From JANQEU01 sp965601455 (GTDB lineage: Bacteria; Bacteroidota; Bacteroidia; Cytophagales; Cyclobacteriaceae): DNA of 64,000 nucleotides. This document shows positions 37,686 to 46,797 of this stretch, one piece after another. The stretch is taken from the NCBI GenBank assembly GCA_965601455.1, contig OZ271831.1, positions 2,666,001 to 2,730,000 of the forward strand. The letters run 5' to 3'. How positions within the stretch are numbered: position 1 is the first letter of the stretch; every line of letters starts with the position of its first letter. A program made the position numbers and the translations under genes. The notes under the pieces were generated by a model, which searched no databases, had not been told where the DNA came from, and saw only the letters and a list, made by a program, of their open reading frames with translations.

Positions 37686-39600
37686 TCAGATTTTCTTTAC
37701 TTTTTAATAGACTTCCAGCAATGTTCACAAAGTTACCTTCTGTGATTATCCCACAAAGTCTGGTATTCTTTACAACTGGCAGGCAATCTACATTTTTTGC
37801 TTTCATTAATTTCAATGCTTCCTGTATTGTTGCTTCCGGGTGGATTGTAGCAGGATTCTTAATCATTAAGTCCTTTACAACCACTTTTGAACTAGGCTTT
37901 ACGTGAGCTTTTTTGCTATAATACTCAAGTAGAATCCTGTAGTTTATCAATCCTTTTAGTTCCCCAAGATCATCTTCCACAGGAATGTGTTTCAGTCTTT
38001 TCCAGTTGATAATATCGGAAACCAACTCGGGTATGTCATTTTGTTGAACCGTGAATAAATCAGTTGTCATAAATTCCTCCACAAGCATGGTATAGGGTTC
38101 CCAGCCAGCGATTTCCTTAAGAGTAGCCAATTTCCATTTATGAATAGGTTTTCCCAAAGTCTGGTTATGAATCATGGAAGCGGTCAATGCAATCGCAACC
38201 TCTTCTCTACTTGTCTGTTTAAGGAGCTTCGTATGGGAATCAACTAACCATTGGGTTCCTGTTTGCCTTGTTTCGATACGTTCTTCTACGATTCCAATGA
38301 ACCTGTCAATATCCTTCTTGTCTACCTGACTTCTCTCCAATCCTGCTTTTGCCAATGGTATCAACTCCTTCCTGATCAGCTCACGAACTGAGGTTTTCCT
38401 CCCTTTAATCCATGTGAAATTTGTGTTAAGACCATCCCTTGCGGCAGACATGAAATTATCCTTTGCATGGTCAAATTCAAATTTCTTCGTAATTCCTGGG
38501 AATTCATGGTCAAACTCATTCATCAATCCTAACCAAAATGCTGTATTAGCTACCTCATCACAAATGGAAGGACCAGCGGGTAACACACGGTTTTCAATTC
38601 TTAAATGAGGTTTACCATTTTCACTAATTCCGTAGCATCCTCTATTCCATCGGTAAACGGTAGAATTATGAACCATCAACGCTCTTAATGAAGGGGTTAT
38701 TCCCTTATCTACAAACTCCAGAACATCATCTTCAATGTTACTCATTAGCAACACACGGAATCGGGTAATGTCTTCTTTATACAACTCGGCAATTGATCCA
38801 TCCAGCCATCCATGACCAAACATTACCCTTGCACTTCTATCCCGAATATGATCCGTAACCGTACGCGTATCGATGGATTGTTGAAACAGCGCCACCCTGG
38901 TTTCGGCCCATAATCGTTTATTAAACAGCATGGGTGAATTGACAGCAGCGGCTAAAACAGGGGCTGCCAGAATCTGCGCATTGTTGTACTTTGTCACAAA
39001 ATCACTAGGTCGAACCTGCATATGAACCTGAAAAGACGTATTACATGCCTCTAACATTGCTGAATCATGCTGGATATTCAGCTCGTCCATACCAATGATA
39101 TGCAATTCATGGTTTGAACCACGCATTTTACTAATTGCTTGAATAAGAGCCTTGTATCGATGAAGCGGTGTCAGGTTATTAAGGTCCAGGTCAAACTTTC
39201 TGATGGTAGGTAATATACCCGTCAAAGCAATGTTTAATCCCAACTCCTCGCAGGCATTTCTGGCTATATGGATGTATTCCTTCAGTCTTTTCTCCAGATC
39301 CGAAAGACAACGATCCCTGAATTCAATTGGTGGAAGATTTGCCTCAATATTGAATTTGGCCAACTCCGTGGTAAAACTAGGGTGATCTATGCGGTCTAAT
39401 ACTTCGTGTGAATGTGGGGCCGGTTTAAAATGGCCATCCACCAGACATAGTTCCTGCTCGGCGCCAATATGGATAGGATCCTCGTTAAACCAGTTCTCCT
39501 CAAGCATACGCTCAAGCGCATGTACATCCTTGAGCAGATGCTTAGTGAATTTATTTAACTGAGTTCGATTGGATATCAGCCGAACATCTAAACTTCCCAT
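37654..39600 (-). CDS. GCS2-family amide ligase with C-terminal CBS pair
   Basis: 648 residues. Residues 1-430 form a glutamate-cysteine-ligase-like (GCS2/GshA-type) ligase: 'PIHIGAEQELCLVDGHFKPA', 'NIEANLPPIEFRDRCLSDLE', 'SFQVHMQVRPSDFVTKYNNA', 'LRIENRVLPAGPSICDEVAN'. Two CBS domains follow at about 525-640 ('FMTTDLFTVQQNDIPELVSD' and 'LMIKNPATIHPEATIQEALK'), which bind adenosyl nucleotides and may regulate the ligase. Forms gamma-glutamyl or similar amide bonds; the actual amine is unknown. Overlaps an aspartoacylase-like hydrolase, suggesting a make-and-break amide pair. Confidence 0.85.
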   Translation of the reverse strand: MGSLDVRLISNRTQLNKFTKHLLKDVHALERMLEENWFNEDPIHIGAEQELCLVDGHFKPAPHSHEVLDRIDHPSFTTELAKFNIEANLPPIEFRDRCLSDLEKRLKEYIHIARNACEELGLNIALTGILPTIRKFDLDLNNLTPLHRYKALIQAISKMRGSNHELHIIGMDELNIQHDSAMLEACNTSFQVHMQVRPSDFVTKYNNAQILAAPVLAAAVNSPMLFNKRLWAETRVALFQQSIDTRTVTDHIRDRSARVMFGHGWLDGSIAELYKEDITRFRVLLMSNIEDDVLEFVDKGITPSLRALMVHNSTVYRWNRGCYGISENGKPHLRIENRVLPAGPSICDEVANTAFWLGLMNEFDHEFPGITKKFEFDHAKDNFMSAARDGLNTNFTWIKGRKTSVRELIRKELIPLAKAGLERSQVDKKDIDRFIGIVEERIETRQTGTQWLVDSHTKLLKQTSREEVAIALTASMIHNQTLGKPIHKWKLATLKEIAGWEPYTMLVEEFMTTDLFTVQQNDIPELVSDIINWKRLKHIPVEDDLGELKGLINYRILLEYYSKKAHVKPSSKVVVKDLMIKNPATIHPEATIQEALKLMKAKNVDCLPVVKNTRLCGIITEGNFVNIAGSLLKSKENLNGKTAGKTGR

Positions 39601-39681
39601 TTCCTAAAAATAGTTTGAAATGGTTAGATGTTCGACTGATACATATCATTTATGCGACGGTTTTATATCAAATATCAAGAT

Positions 39682-42600
39682 TTAAGGCTTCTGCAAAGCT
39701 CCTACGCCGAGTTCCCACAACTTTTTATTCAAAGCTGGAACATCAGAATTAAGAATTTCTTCCGCTCTCGCATCCAATTTCTCCCATTCTCCAGATAACT
39801 CCTCATATCGCTCCTTATTCGCTTTATTCACTCTTGGTATAGAGCTTTCCGTCTGATTGATCAGAAATAAATAGTTCGCTGTGAATTTATTTGGAAAGTT
39901 CTCCACATCATCGTAAGCCAATGACTTCCTTTGGATCATATCATCATCCCACTCTTTCATCTTTAAGGTTAGCGTCATTGCTTCCTCTTTCAGTTGCTTA
40001 AACTTTTCCTCCTCTCCTAGTCTTTTGATTACATCATCCAACTGCTCTCTTAAATCAAGAACCAAGTTCACTTTTTTATGCATGTCACTCAATTCTGATT
40101 CCATATTAGACATGAAATCATCATATTCCTGATATTGATCACCTGAAATATTTAGTAAAGGATGTGGTAAAATGCTGAATTCAACCTCAGATCTATTTTC
40201 ACCGGACACCAAGCTGGCAGTGTATAAACCAGGGGAAGATTTGTGACCTCTGTAACTTGCTTCAATATAAGTGGCCGGGGCTCCCTTCATAATTGGATGC
40301 CGTGTATCCCAGACAAACCTATTAAGACCTTTGTCCGTGGATAGTTTTGGTTTTGGTGGAGGTCCACCGTCATATCGTTGATAATCAGGATCGCCCTTAG
40401 TATCGATACGGCGAATCACTTTTCCTTGGGAATCCTTAATCTCCAACACCAAGTCATTAGACCCTTCTTCAGGCAGATTATAGTATAGTACAACACCATT
40501 TGCTGGATTTACCCCTTCATATGGATGAGTCCCATCAAAAGACTTACTGGTTCTGTTTAGTGAACTACTCCAATTCCCGTAAATAGCATCAGACGGATCA
40601 TAAAGCGTAAAAGTTGAGCTGATCTTACTATGTTGTCTTATTACAGATAAGTCATCCAGAATCCAGAAGGATCTGCCCATCGTAGCCACCACAAGGTTTC
40701 CGTTTTTAATCTGTAAATCAGTTATCGGTACCACTGGGAGATTGAGTTGTAATGAAGTCCAGCTTTTACCACCATCTCTGGAAATATACATACCTGTTTC
40801 TGTACCTGCGTAAAGCAAGTCTTTAACTGCATCGTCCTCTCTAATTACTCTTGTATAGGCCCCATAAGGTATTCCATCGGAAATATTTGTCCATGATTTT
40901 CCATAGTCTGTGGTCTTATATAATGCTGGAGTTTTATCATCGAATTTATATCTCGTAGTGGCAATATATGCTGTCGCCGGATCGTGAGGACTGATATCTA
41001 TTGCATTAACAAGGGTTTCCTGCAATCCTTTAGGGGTAACATTTGTCCATGATTCACCATTATTACGAGTAAGATAGACCAGGCCGTCATCGCTTCCCGT
41101 CCATATAACACCCGCTTCATGTGAAGACTCAATGATATAACTGATGGTACCGTAGTTTTCAGCCCCTACTGCTTCATTTGTATAGGGTCCACCTCCGTTT
41201 CCTTGCTTGCTATCATCATTTCTCGTTAGATCAGGAGAAACCTCCTGCCAGCTGTACCCATCGTCCGTGGTCTTCAATAATACTTGTGCCGCGTGATAGT
41301 AAGTATTCTCTTCGTGGAGTGAACGGATAATCGGGGCATTCCAGTTAAATAGATATTTCATGTTTCTTGCTTCCTCGCCAAGATACTGATTGGGAGCTGC
41401 CATTATTTTTGTACTGGCCTTGGAATCCATGTCAAGGATTTCAATAGTTCCTAGATAGCTTCCACCCAAAACATATTTTGGGTCATCCGGGTCATAGGCT
41501 AGAAAGGCACTTTCTCCACCAGCTGCATAAGTCCAATCTTGCTCCGAAATGGTATATCGATCGAGTGCCATACTGGCGATCTTTACGGACGTATTATCCT
41601 GCTGGCCGCCATAAAGATTATAAGGAAATAGATTATCCACACTAACTCGATAGAACTGTGCTGTTGGCATAATGCCCTGGGTGGACCACGTTTTACCCCA
41701 GTCAAAAGATATTGCTGCACCACCATCATTTGCTATCACCATATTCTTCGTATTCTGAGGGTTTATCCAGAGATCGTGATAATCTCCATGAGTTCCCGAT
41801 AACCTTTCCCAAGTTTTACCGCCGTCTATGGATCGTAAAGCGGGCGCGCTTAAAACGTATAAAGTAAATTCATCCTTAGGGTCAACAAAGACCTCAATGT
41901 AGTACCATGCTCTTTGAGTCAACCGGTTATCACCGCTTACTTTTGACCAGTTAGCGCCACCATTATTTGAAACAAATAATCCACTTAGATCTTTGTCTGT
42001 GTCACTCTCCATTAATAGATAGACCTTCTCCGGATTCGATTGACTTACAGCTATTGCCATTTTCCCTTTTTCCTCTGGTAGTCCGGTATGAATCTGGTTC
42101 CATGTTTTTCCGGCATCAGTAGATTTGTAAACTCCACTGCCTGGGCCCCCACTTATAACCTTCCATGGCTTTCTCTGGTGCTCCCACATGGTTGCATATA
42201 GCACGTTTGGATTACTGAGATCCATCGAAAGCTCTGAACAACCAGTCATATCATTGACATATAGAACTTTTGTCCAACTCATGCCACCATCAACAGTTTT
42301 ATAAATCCCCCGTTCTGTATTGTTTCCATGCAATGCTCCCTGTGCAGCTACATAAACAATATCAGGGTTGTTTGGATGAATTACTACTCTGGATATATGC
42401 TGGGTTTTATCTAATCCAATTTTCTCCCAGGTTTTACCAGCATCATAACTCTTGTATACACCATCACCGTAGGTAGTCATCACCCCTCTTGGTGCATGTT
42501 CCCCCATACCAACATATACAATGTTCGGGTCACTGGCGGAAACGGCAACCGCCCCCACACTACTGGTCTTAAAATATCCGTCAGAAATATTTTCCCATTT

Positions 42601-42810
42601 TTGGCCAGCATTGGTTGTTTTCCAAAGACCTGCACCAGTATTCCCCATATAGTATGTCATCGGATCTCCAATAACCCCGGTTGCAGTCACAGATCTACCT
42701 CCACGAAAGGGACCAATATTTCGATATTTGACGACTTCATTGTAAATACTCTGAGATGCCGCTTCTTGAATGAATAAAAAGCCAGCCAGTAATAAGATGT
42801 AGTTTTTCAT
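39682..42810 (-). CDS. Large BNR/VPS10-type beta-propeller exported protein
   Basis: 1042 residues with a signal peptide ('LLLAGFLFIQEAASQ'). Repeated 'GGKTWEKIG'-type BNR/sialidase Asp-box motifs (e.g. 'YKSYDAGKTWEKIGLDK', 'YKTVDGGMSWTKVLYVND', 'YISRDGGKSWTSLQ') build two long propellers, followed by a C-terminal coiled domain (about 920-1010). Similar to sortilin-like and 'WD40/YVTN/BNR-like' proteins of Bacteroidota, where the role is unknown. There is no sialidase catalytic set. No T9SS sorting domain is obvious at the end. Single-gene unit, ending 58 bp before the upstream flavoprotein. Confidence 0.85.
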   Translation of the reverse strand: MKNYILLLAGFLFIQEAASQSIYNEVVKYRNIGPFRGGRSVTATGVIGDPMTYYMGNTGAGLWKTTNAGQKWENISDGYFKTSSVGAVAVSASDPNIVYVGMGEHAPRGVMTTYGDGVYKSYDAGKTWEKIGLDKTQHISRVVIHPNNPDIVYVAAQGALHGNNTERGIYKTVDGGMSWTKVLYVNDMTGCSELSMDLSNPNVLYATMWEHQRKPWKVISGGPGSGVYKSTDAGKTWNQIHTGLPEEKGKMAIAVSQSNPEKVYLLMESDTDKDLSGLFVSNNGGANWSKVSGDNRLTQRAWYYIEVFVDPKDEFTLYVLSAPALRSIDGGKTWERLSGTHGDYHDLWINPQNTKNMVIANDGGAAISFDWGKTWSTQGIMPTAQFYRVSVDNLFPYNLYGGQQDNTSVKIASMALDRYTISEQDWTYAAGGESAFLAYDPDDPKYVLGGSYLGTIEILDMDSKASTKIMAAPNQYLGEEARNMKYLFNWNAPIIRSLHEENTYYHAAQVLLKTTDDGYSWQEVSPDLTRNDDSKQGNGGGPYTNEAVGAENYGTISYIIESSHEAGVIWTGSDDGLVYLTRNNGESWTNVTPKGLQETLVNAIDISPHDPATAYIATTRYKFDDKTPALYKTTDYGKSWTNISDGIPYGAYTRVIREDDAVKDLLYAGTETGMYISRDGGKSWTSLQLNLPVVPITDLQIKNGNLVVATMGRSFWILDDLSVIRQHSKISSTFTLYDPSDAIYGNWSSSLNRTSKSFDGTHPYEGVNPANGVVLYYNLPEEGSNDLVLEIKDSQGKVIRRIDTKGDPDYQRYDGGPPPKPKLSTDKGLNRFVWDTRHPIMKGAPATYIEASYRGHKSSPGLYTASLVSGENRSEVEFSILPHPLLNISGDQYQEYDDFMSNMESELSDMHKKVNLVLDLREQLDDVIKRLGEEEKFKQLKEEAMTLTLKMKEWDDDMIQRKSLAYDDVENFPNKFTANYLFLINQTESSIPRVNKANKERYEELSGEWEKLDARAEEILNSDVPALNKKLWELGVGALQKP

Positions 42811-42868
42811 TTCTTGTAGATTGATGGTCCTAAATATATCGCAAAACTCAATTACTGGAAATCAAATA

Positions 42869-44236
42869 TTAGTTGATCGGTTGAAGACCGTCTAGCACCC
42901 ACGGCATTAACTCCGAGACGGTTGGGTGAACCAAAACTACTTCCCTGTAATTCTTGCATGGAATCTTGCTATGCATAATAGCCGCAAACATATTTATTAT
43001 CTCATCACCACCGGGCCCAAGAATTGCGGCTCCTAGAATCAGGTCGGTCTGAGCATCAACGAGAAGTTTTGCAAAGCCCTTTGTTTCCCCCATTTCTTTT
43101 GCTCTACTTATTTCACTCATTGGCTTGATGGCCCTTAGCACCTTGTGACCGTTTGATATCGCTTGTTTCTCTGATAATCCTACTCTGCCTAAAGGAGGAT
43201 CAGTAAATAAACCGTAAATAGGAATTCTTGTGTAGAGGGTTCTTTTTCCTCCAAAAAGGAAGTCAAGTACTATTTCGGCATCATTTACGGAGGTATGAGT
43301 AAAAGCCCCATGTCCATTTACATCTCCAACGGCAAAAACCCCATCAGCATTTGTTCTACAGAACTCATCGACTTTGATATACCCCCTTCCATAAGTTTCA
43401 ATACCTGCTGCTTCAAGATTAAGAGTATCGCTATTTGGTGTACGACCAGCGGCAATCAGCAAATGAGTCCCAGATATTACCTGCTTTTTGCCATCTGACT
43501 CAATTTCCAGTTCAATTGATTGATTTGTAGAATTAGCCCTGGTTGTAGTGGAATTGAAAAGAATCTCAACTCCCTCCTCGATAAGAAAGTCCTTAATTGA
43601 TTCTGATACGTCCGAGTCTTCCATAGGCATCAATTGATTCCCCCTTTGAATAATAGTGACTTTGGATCCCAGGCGTCGAAACACCTGTGAGAATTCCACC
43701 CCTATATACCCTCCTCCTATGATCAAAAGGTGCTTTGGAAGAGTATCTAATTCAAGAAGTTTTTGGCTATCCATCCATGGAACACTCTCAAGATTTTTTA
43801 TGGGCGGTGCAGCTGGGCGTGTACCAACATTTATGAATATGATTTTACCCTCAATAGTATTTCCATTAACTTCTAATTTCCTTTCTCCGACAAACCGCGC
43901 CCACCCTCTTATCAGTGTGACATTTTCCGTTTCTTCCATCCATCGGGTAAAACCCTTTTTTGAATTCCCACGGACTTCATTCATTCGTTCCATGACTCTT
44001 CCAAAATCAAGGGATAATTCATTTGATCTAAAACCATAAAAATCTCCCCTTTTGGCCATTTGAAATGCCCTGGCTGAAGCAACCAGGGTCTTGGTAGGGG
44101 TACATCCATAGTTGACACAGCTTCCACCTATCTCATTTCCTTCGATAACCGCAATCTTCATCCCAAGCGGGATCAATTTTCCTAGCAAGGTTGCGGTAGA
44201 TTGCCCTGTGCCAACTATTATATAATCGTAAATCAT
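42869..44236 (-). CDS. Mercuric-reductase-like FAD/NAD disulfide oxidoreductase
   Basis: A 455-residue class I pyridine nucleotide-disulfide oxidoreductase. 'IVGTGQSTATLLGKLIPLGM' (FAD), redox-active 'GGSCVNYGCTPTKTLVASAR' (CXXXXC), 'HLLIIGGGYIGVEFSQVFRR' (NAD), 'TNADGVFAVGDVNGHGAFTH' and 'VHPTVSELMPWVL' are present. It lacks the N-terminal HMA and the C-terminal paired Cys of true MerA, so mercury reduction is unlikely. A dihydrolipoyl-dehydrogenase-like or quinone-linked role is the alternative. Confidence 0.85.
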   Translation of the reverse strand: MIYDYIIVGTGQSTATLLGKLIPLGMKIAVIEGNEIGGSCVNYGCTPTKTLVASARAFQMAKRGDFYGFRSNELSLDFGRVMERMNEVRGNSKKGFTRWMEETENVTLIRGWARFVGERKLEVNGNTIEGKIIFINVGTRPAAPPIKNLESVPWMDSQKLLELDTLPKHLLIIGGGYIGVEFSQVFRRLGSKVTIIQRGNQLMPMEDSDVSESIKDFLIEEGVEILFNSTTTRANSTNQSIELEIESDGKKQVISGTHLLIAAGRTPNSDTLNLEAAGIETYGRGYIKVDEFCRTNADGVFAVGDVNGHGAFTHTSVNDAEIVLDFLFGGKRTLYTRIPIYGLFTDPPLGRVGLSEKQAISNGHKVLRAIKPMSEISRAKEMGETKGFAKLLVDAQTDLILGAAILGPGGDEIINMFAAIMHSKIPCKNYREVVLVHPTVSELMPWVLDGLQPIN

Positions 44237-44271
44237 GGTTTTTTATTGGAAGATATGTTTTATTGTAGAGT

Positions 44272-44607
44272 GTGACCAACCATTCATCAACGATTCTAAC
44301 AGAATTGACCGAAATCTCAACAAACGATAACCAAACTCAAAAGGACAACATTCTTGAAGGTCGTAGAATGTTTGTCGGAGCTATCGGTTTCATATTCTCC
44401 AACTCAATTTTTTCCAATTGGAGAGTAAACCGACCAACCGTGACCGATGGATTTTCCAAGGAAGAAATTCAACTTCTTGGAGTCAACCTTCTTGGCGGGA
44501 AGTACAGAACACTAGGTCCAGGAGTTTTCGAAGTCAAAGGTTGGATTCTATCCAAAGGTGATGTTTTTGTTATCCTCGACAAGTATATGGAATGCATCAG
44601 GACCTAG
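44272..44607 (+). CDS. Small partner of the GMC oxidoreductase
   Basis: A 111-residue protein starting with GTG at 44272; 'RRMFVGAIGFIFSNSIFS' is one hydrophobic segment. It overlaps the GMC gene by 16 bp, so it is almost certainly its subunit or assembly partner. The position matches the small subunits of membrane fructose/sorbitol dehydrogenases, but I cannot recognise the sequence itself. No twin-arginine signal is complete, although 'GRRMFVGA' is reminiscent of one. Confidence 0.5.
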   Translation: MTNHSSTILTELTEISTNDNQTQKDNILEGRRMFVGAIGFIFSNSIFSNWRVNRPTVTDGFSKEEIQLLGVNLLGGKYRTLGPGVFEVKGWILSKGDVFVILDKYMECIRT

Positions 44608-45986
44608 TTTCATTGAAGAAAAAAAATCGGATTGAAGCTGATCTATGCATAATCGGTGCAGGAGTTGCCGGACTTGCAGTCGCATCGGATTGGTTTGAAT
44701 CCGGAAAGAAAGTAGTGATTGTCGAAAGTGGCGGTTTTAACCCTGAAACATCCACACAAAAGCTGAATGAAGGCTATAACGTCGGACTTCCCTACTTCAA
44801 TCTAGTAGGAACACGACTGCGATATTTCGGAGGAACTAGTAATCATTGGACAGGTCTTTGTACCACTTTGGATCCAATAGATTTTGAAGAAAAGAGTGAC
44901 ATCCCACTATCCGGATGGCCGATTTCTGGCAATGAAGTATACCGTGAACTTTCGAAAGCAAAACGGTACCTTGGGCTAAAAGAACCTCTTGGTTTCTCTG
45001 ATTCTAAACATTGGAAAGTCACGGATCCTAATAGCTCTAATGATTATCATCAATTCTATAAGAAAGGATTTTGTTTAAGTCCCCCTATCCGTTTAAACCG
45101 AAAACTAAAAAATCTGGTTAGCCAGCATGCGGATCAGTTGCTCGTGTCTCATGCCAATTTGATGTCAATCAATCTAACATCCGATTACAAGGAAGTTGAT
45201 CACATAATATGCCAAAGCCTAAATGGCAACCGACTGGTTGTTGAAGCCAACCAATTCATACTATCCCTTGGTGCTTTGCAGTCCACTCGAATGCTATTAA
45301 ATAGCAATCATCAACTATCTAAGGGTATTGGTAACGAATATGGATTGGTTGGGAAATATTTCATGGAACATCCTGAGGTTCAAATTGGAGAATTCATGTC
45401 GTCACCAAGCTTTGATGCCTCATCCTTTTTAATCAATCGCAGAAGAAGATCTTACTTCTTCGAATTAGCAACCTCCAAAGAACTACTCCATGAAGGGTAT
45501 ATTAATGCCACGTTTTCCTTTTCCCGGAAATCCGACAGATATTGGGTCCAGATGCGAATGGAACAGACTCCGAATAAGGACTCTGTTGTTACACTAGCCA
45601 GTGAGAAAGATGCATTGGGTATTCCATTATTGAAACTCAATTGGCAATTATCTGGCCATGAAAGAAAGGCACTTAAAGAATTACCAATCAAATTGGGTGA
45701 GTCGATGATTCGATCAAAAATCGGAAGGTTCAAAGTCGATTCCTGGGTAACAAACCTTTCAATGGAATTACCAGAAAAACTACACGGTGGATGGCATCAT
45801 ATGGGCACTTTAAGAATGAACTCTGTTGCCCACAAAGGAGTAGTTGATGAAAACTGTAGAGTACATGGTATTACGAATCTTTATATTAATGGATCTGCCG
45901 TCTTTCCTACATCTGGTTCAGCAAATCCTACACTGACAATTGCATCCATGGCATTCAGACTTAGCCAGCACCTCAAAAAATTATGA
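44592..45986 (+). CDS. GMC-family FAD oxidoreductase
   Basis: 464 residues. N-terminal 'ADLCIIGAGVAGLAVASDWF' (FAD), 'LRYFGGTSNHWTGLCTTLDP' and C-terminal 'GGWHHMGTLRMN' then 'NGSAVFPTSGSANPTLTIAS' are the GMC hallmarks (catalytic His, Asn). It oxidises an alcohol or sugar; the acceptor is unknown. Its overlap with the small upstream gene suggests a two-subunit dehydrogenase, perhaps donating to quinone. Confidence 0.85.
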   Translation: MHQDLVSLKKKNRIEADLCIIGAGVAGLAVASDWFESGKKVVIVESGGFNPETSTQKLNEGYNVGLPYFNLVGTRLRYFGGTSNHWTGLCTTLDPIDFEEKSDIPLSGWPISGNEVYRELSKAKRYLGLKEPLGFSDSKHWKVTDPNSSNDYHQFYKKGFCLSPPIRLNRKLKNLVSQHADQLLVSHANLMSINLTSDYKEVDHIICQSLNGNRLVVEANQFILSLGALQSTRMLLNSNHQLSKGIGNEYGLVGKYFMEHPEVQIGEFMSSPSFDASSFLINRRRRSYFFELATSKELLHEGYINATFSFSRKSDRYWVQMRMEQTPNKDSVVTLASEKDALGIPLLKLNWQLSGHERKALKELPIKLGESMIRSKIGRFKVDSWVTNLSMELPEKLHGGWHHMGTLRMNSVAHKGVVDENCRVHGITNLYINGSAVFPTSGSANPTLTIASMAFRLSQHLKKL

Positions 45987-46014
45987 GAGAGTTGACTTCC
46001 GGAACTGAAGTCTT

Positions 46015-46788
46015 TCAATTTTCCTCTTGGGGTGGTGGGCTAACAAGAGTCCAACCCCCATCAATTACAATGGTTTGTCCGGTTATCTGTGCGCTAGAAC
46101 CCGATAACAGGAATAGTGCAGTTTCGGCTACGTCCATCGGCAGAGAGGGTCTGCCGCTAGGCGAAAGATTTGACCATGTCTCTTCGTAACCTGGATCCGC
46201 AGATGTTCTTTCAGTTAAAGTTGCTCCTGGAGCTAAAGCATTCACTTTAATACTGTATGGGGCTAACTCAATGGCCAGACTTTTCGCAAGCATTTGTAAT
46301 GCTGCTTTGGTCATTCCGTAAGCAGCCAGGTTTGGGTGGGTCTGAATTCCGGTAACGGATGACATTAAAAGAATACTTCCACTCCCATACTCCTTCATTC
46401 GCCTGGCGGCGGATTGGGCCAAAAAGAATGACCCTTTAAGGTTCAATTCAATAAGTTGATCAAACTCCTTGGGCGTGTAGTCAAGGAACCTTCCAAAGGT
46501 GGTAATACCGGCATTACAAACACAGATGCTGATTTTACCGTAATGATCAATTGCTGTGTTTATTAAAGACTCAATAATTTCCAGATCCCCAGCATCCCCT
46601 ACTACCGAAGAGCAATGTCCTCCTGCCTTGTGAATTTTGTCCTCTGCATGCTTACAGAGGTCTTCATCAACATCATTTAAGATAACCTGGGCACCTACTT
46701 GTGTCAACTGGAATGCCACTTGAAAACCAATACCGCTTCCAGCACCGGTCACGATTGCCACTTGATCCTTTAGTGAATTTGTATTCAT
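46015..46788 (-). CDS. Short-chain dehydrogenase/reductase
   Basis: A 257-residue SDR. 'QVAIVTGAGSGIGFQVAFQL' (TGxxxGxG cofactor loop), 'VCNAGITTFGRF' (NAG), 'SSVTGIQTHPNLAAYGMTKA' (Ser-Tyr-Lys triad) and 'ALAPGATLTER' are intact. NAD(P)-dependent oxidation of an alcohol or ketone. Nine bp downstream of the molybdenum hydroxylase gene, so it is the third gene of that unit. Confidence 0.92.
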   Translation of the reverse strand: MNTNSLKDQVAIVTGAGSGIGFQVAFQLTQVGAQVILNDVDEDLCKHAEDKIHKAGGHCSSVVGDAGDLEIIESLINTAIDHYGKISICVCNAGITTFGRFLDYTPKEFDQLIELNLKGSFFLAQSAARRMKEYGSGSILLMSSVTGIQTHPNLAAYGMTKAALQMLAKSLAIELAPYSIKVNALAPGATLTERTSADPGYEETWSNLSPSGRPSLPMDVAETALFLLSGSSAQITGQTIVIDGGWTLVSPPPQEEN

Positions 46789-46797
46789 AACTTTTGT

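Noticed and set aside
42869..44236. Mercury resistance (MerA) function for the flavoprotein
   Set aside because: The N-terminal HMA domain and the C-terminal cysteine pair are missing, and no mer genes are adjacent.
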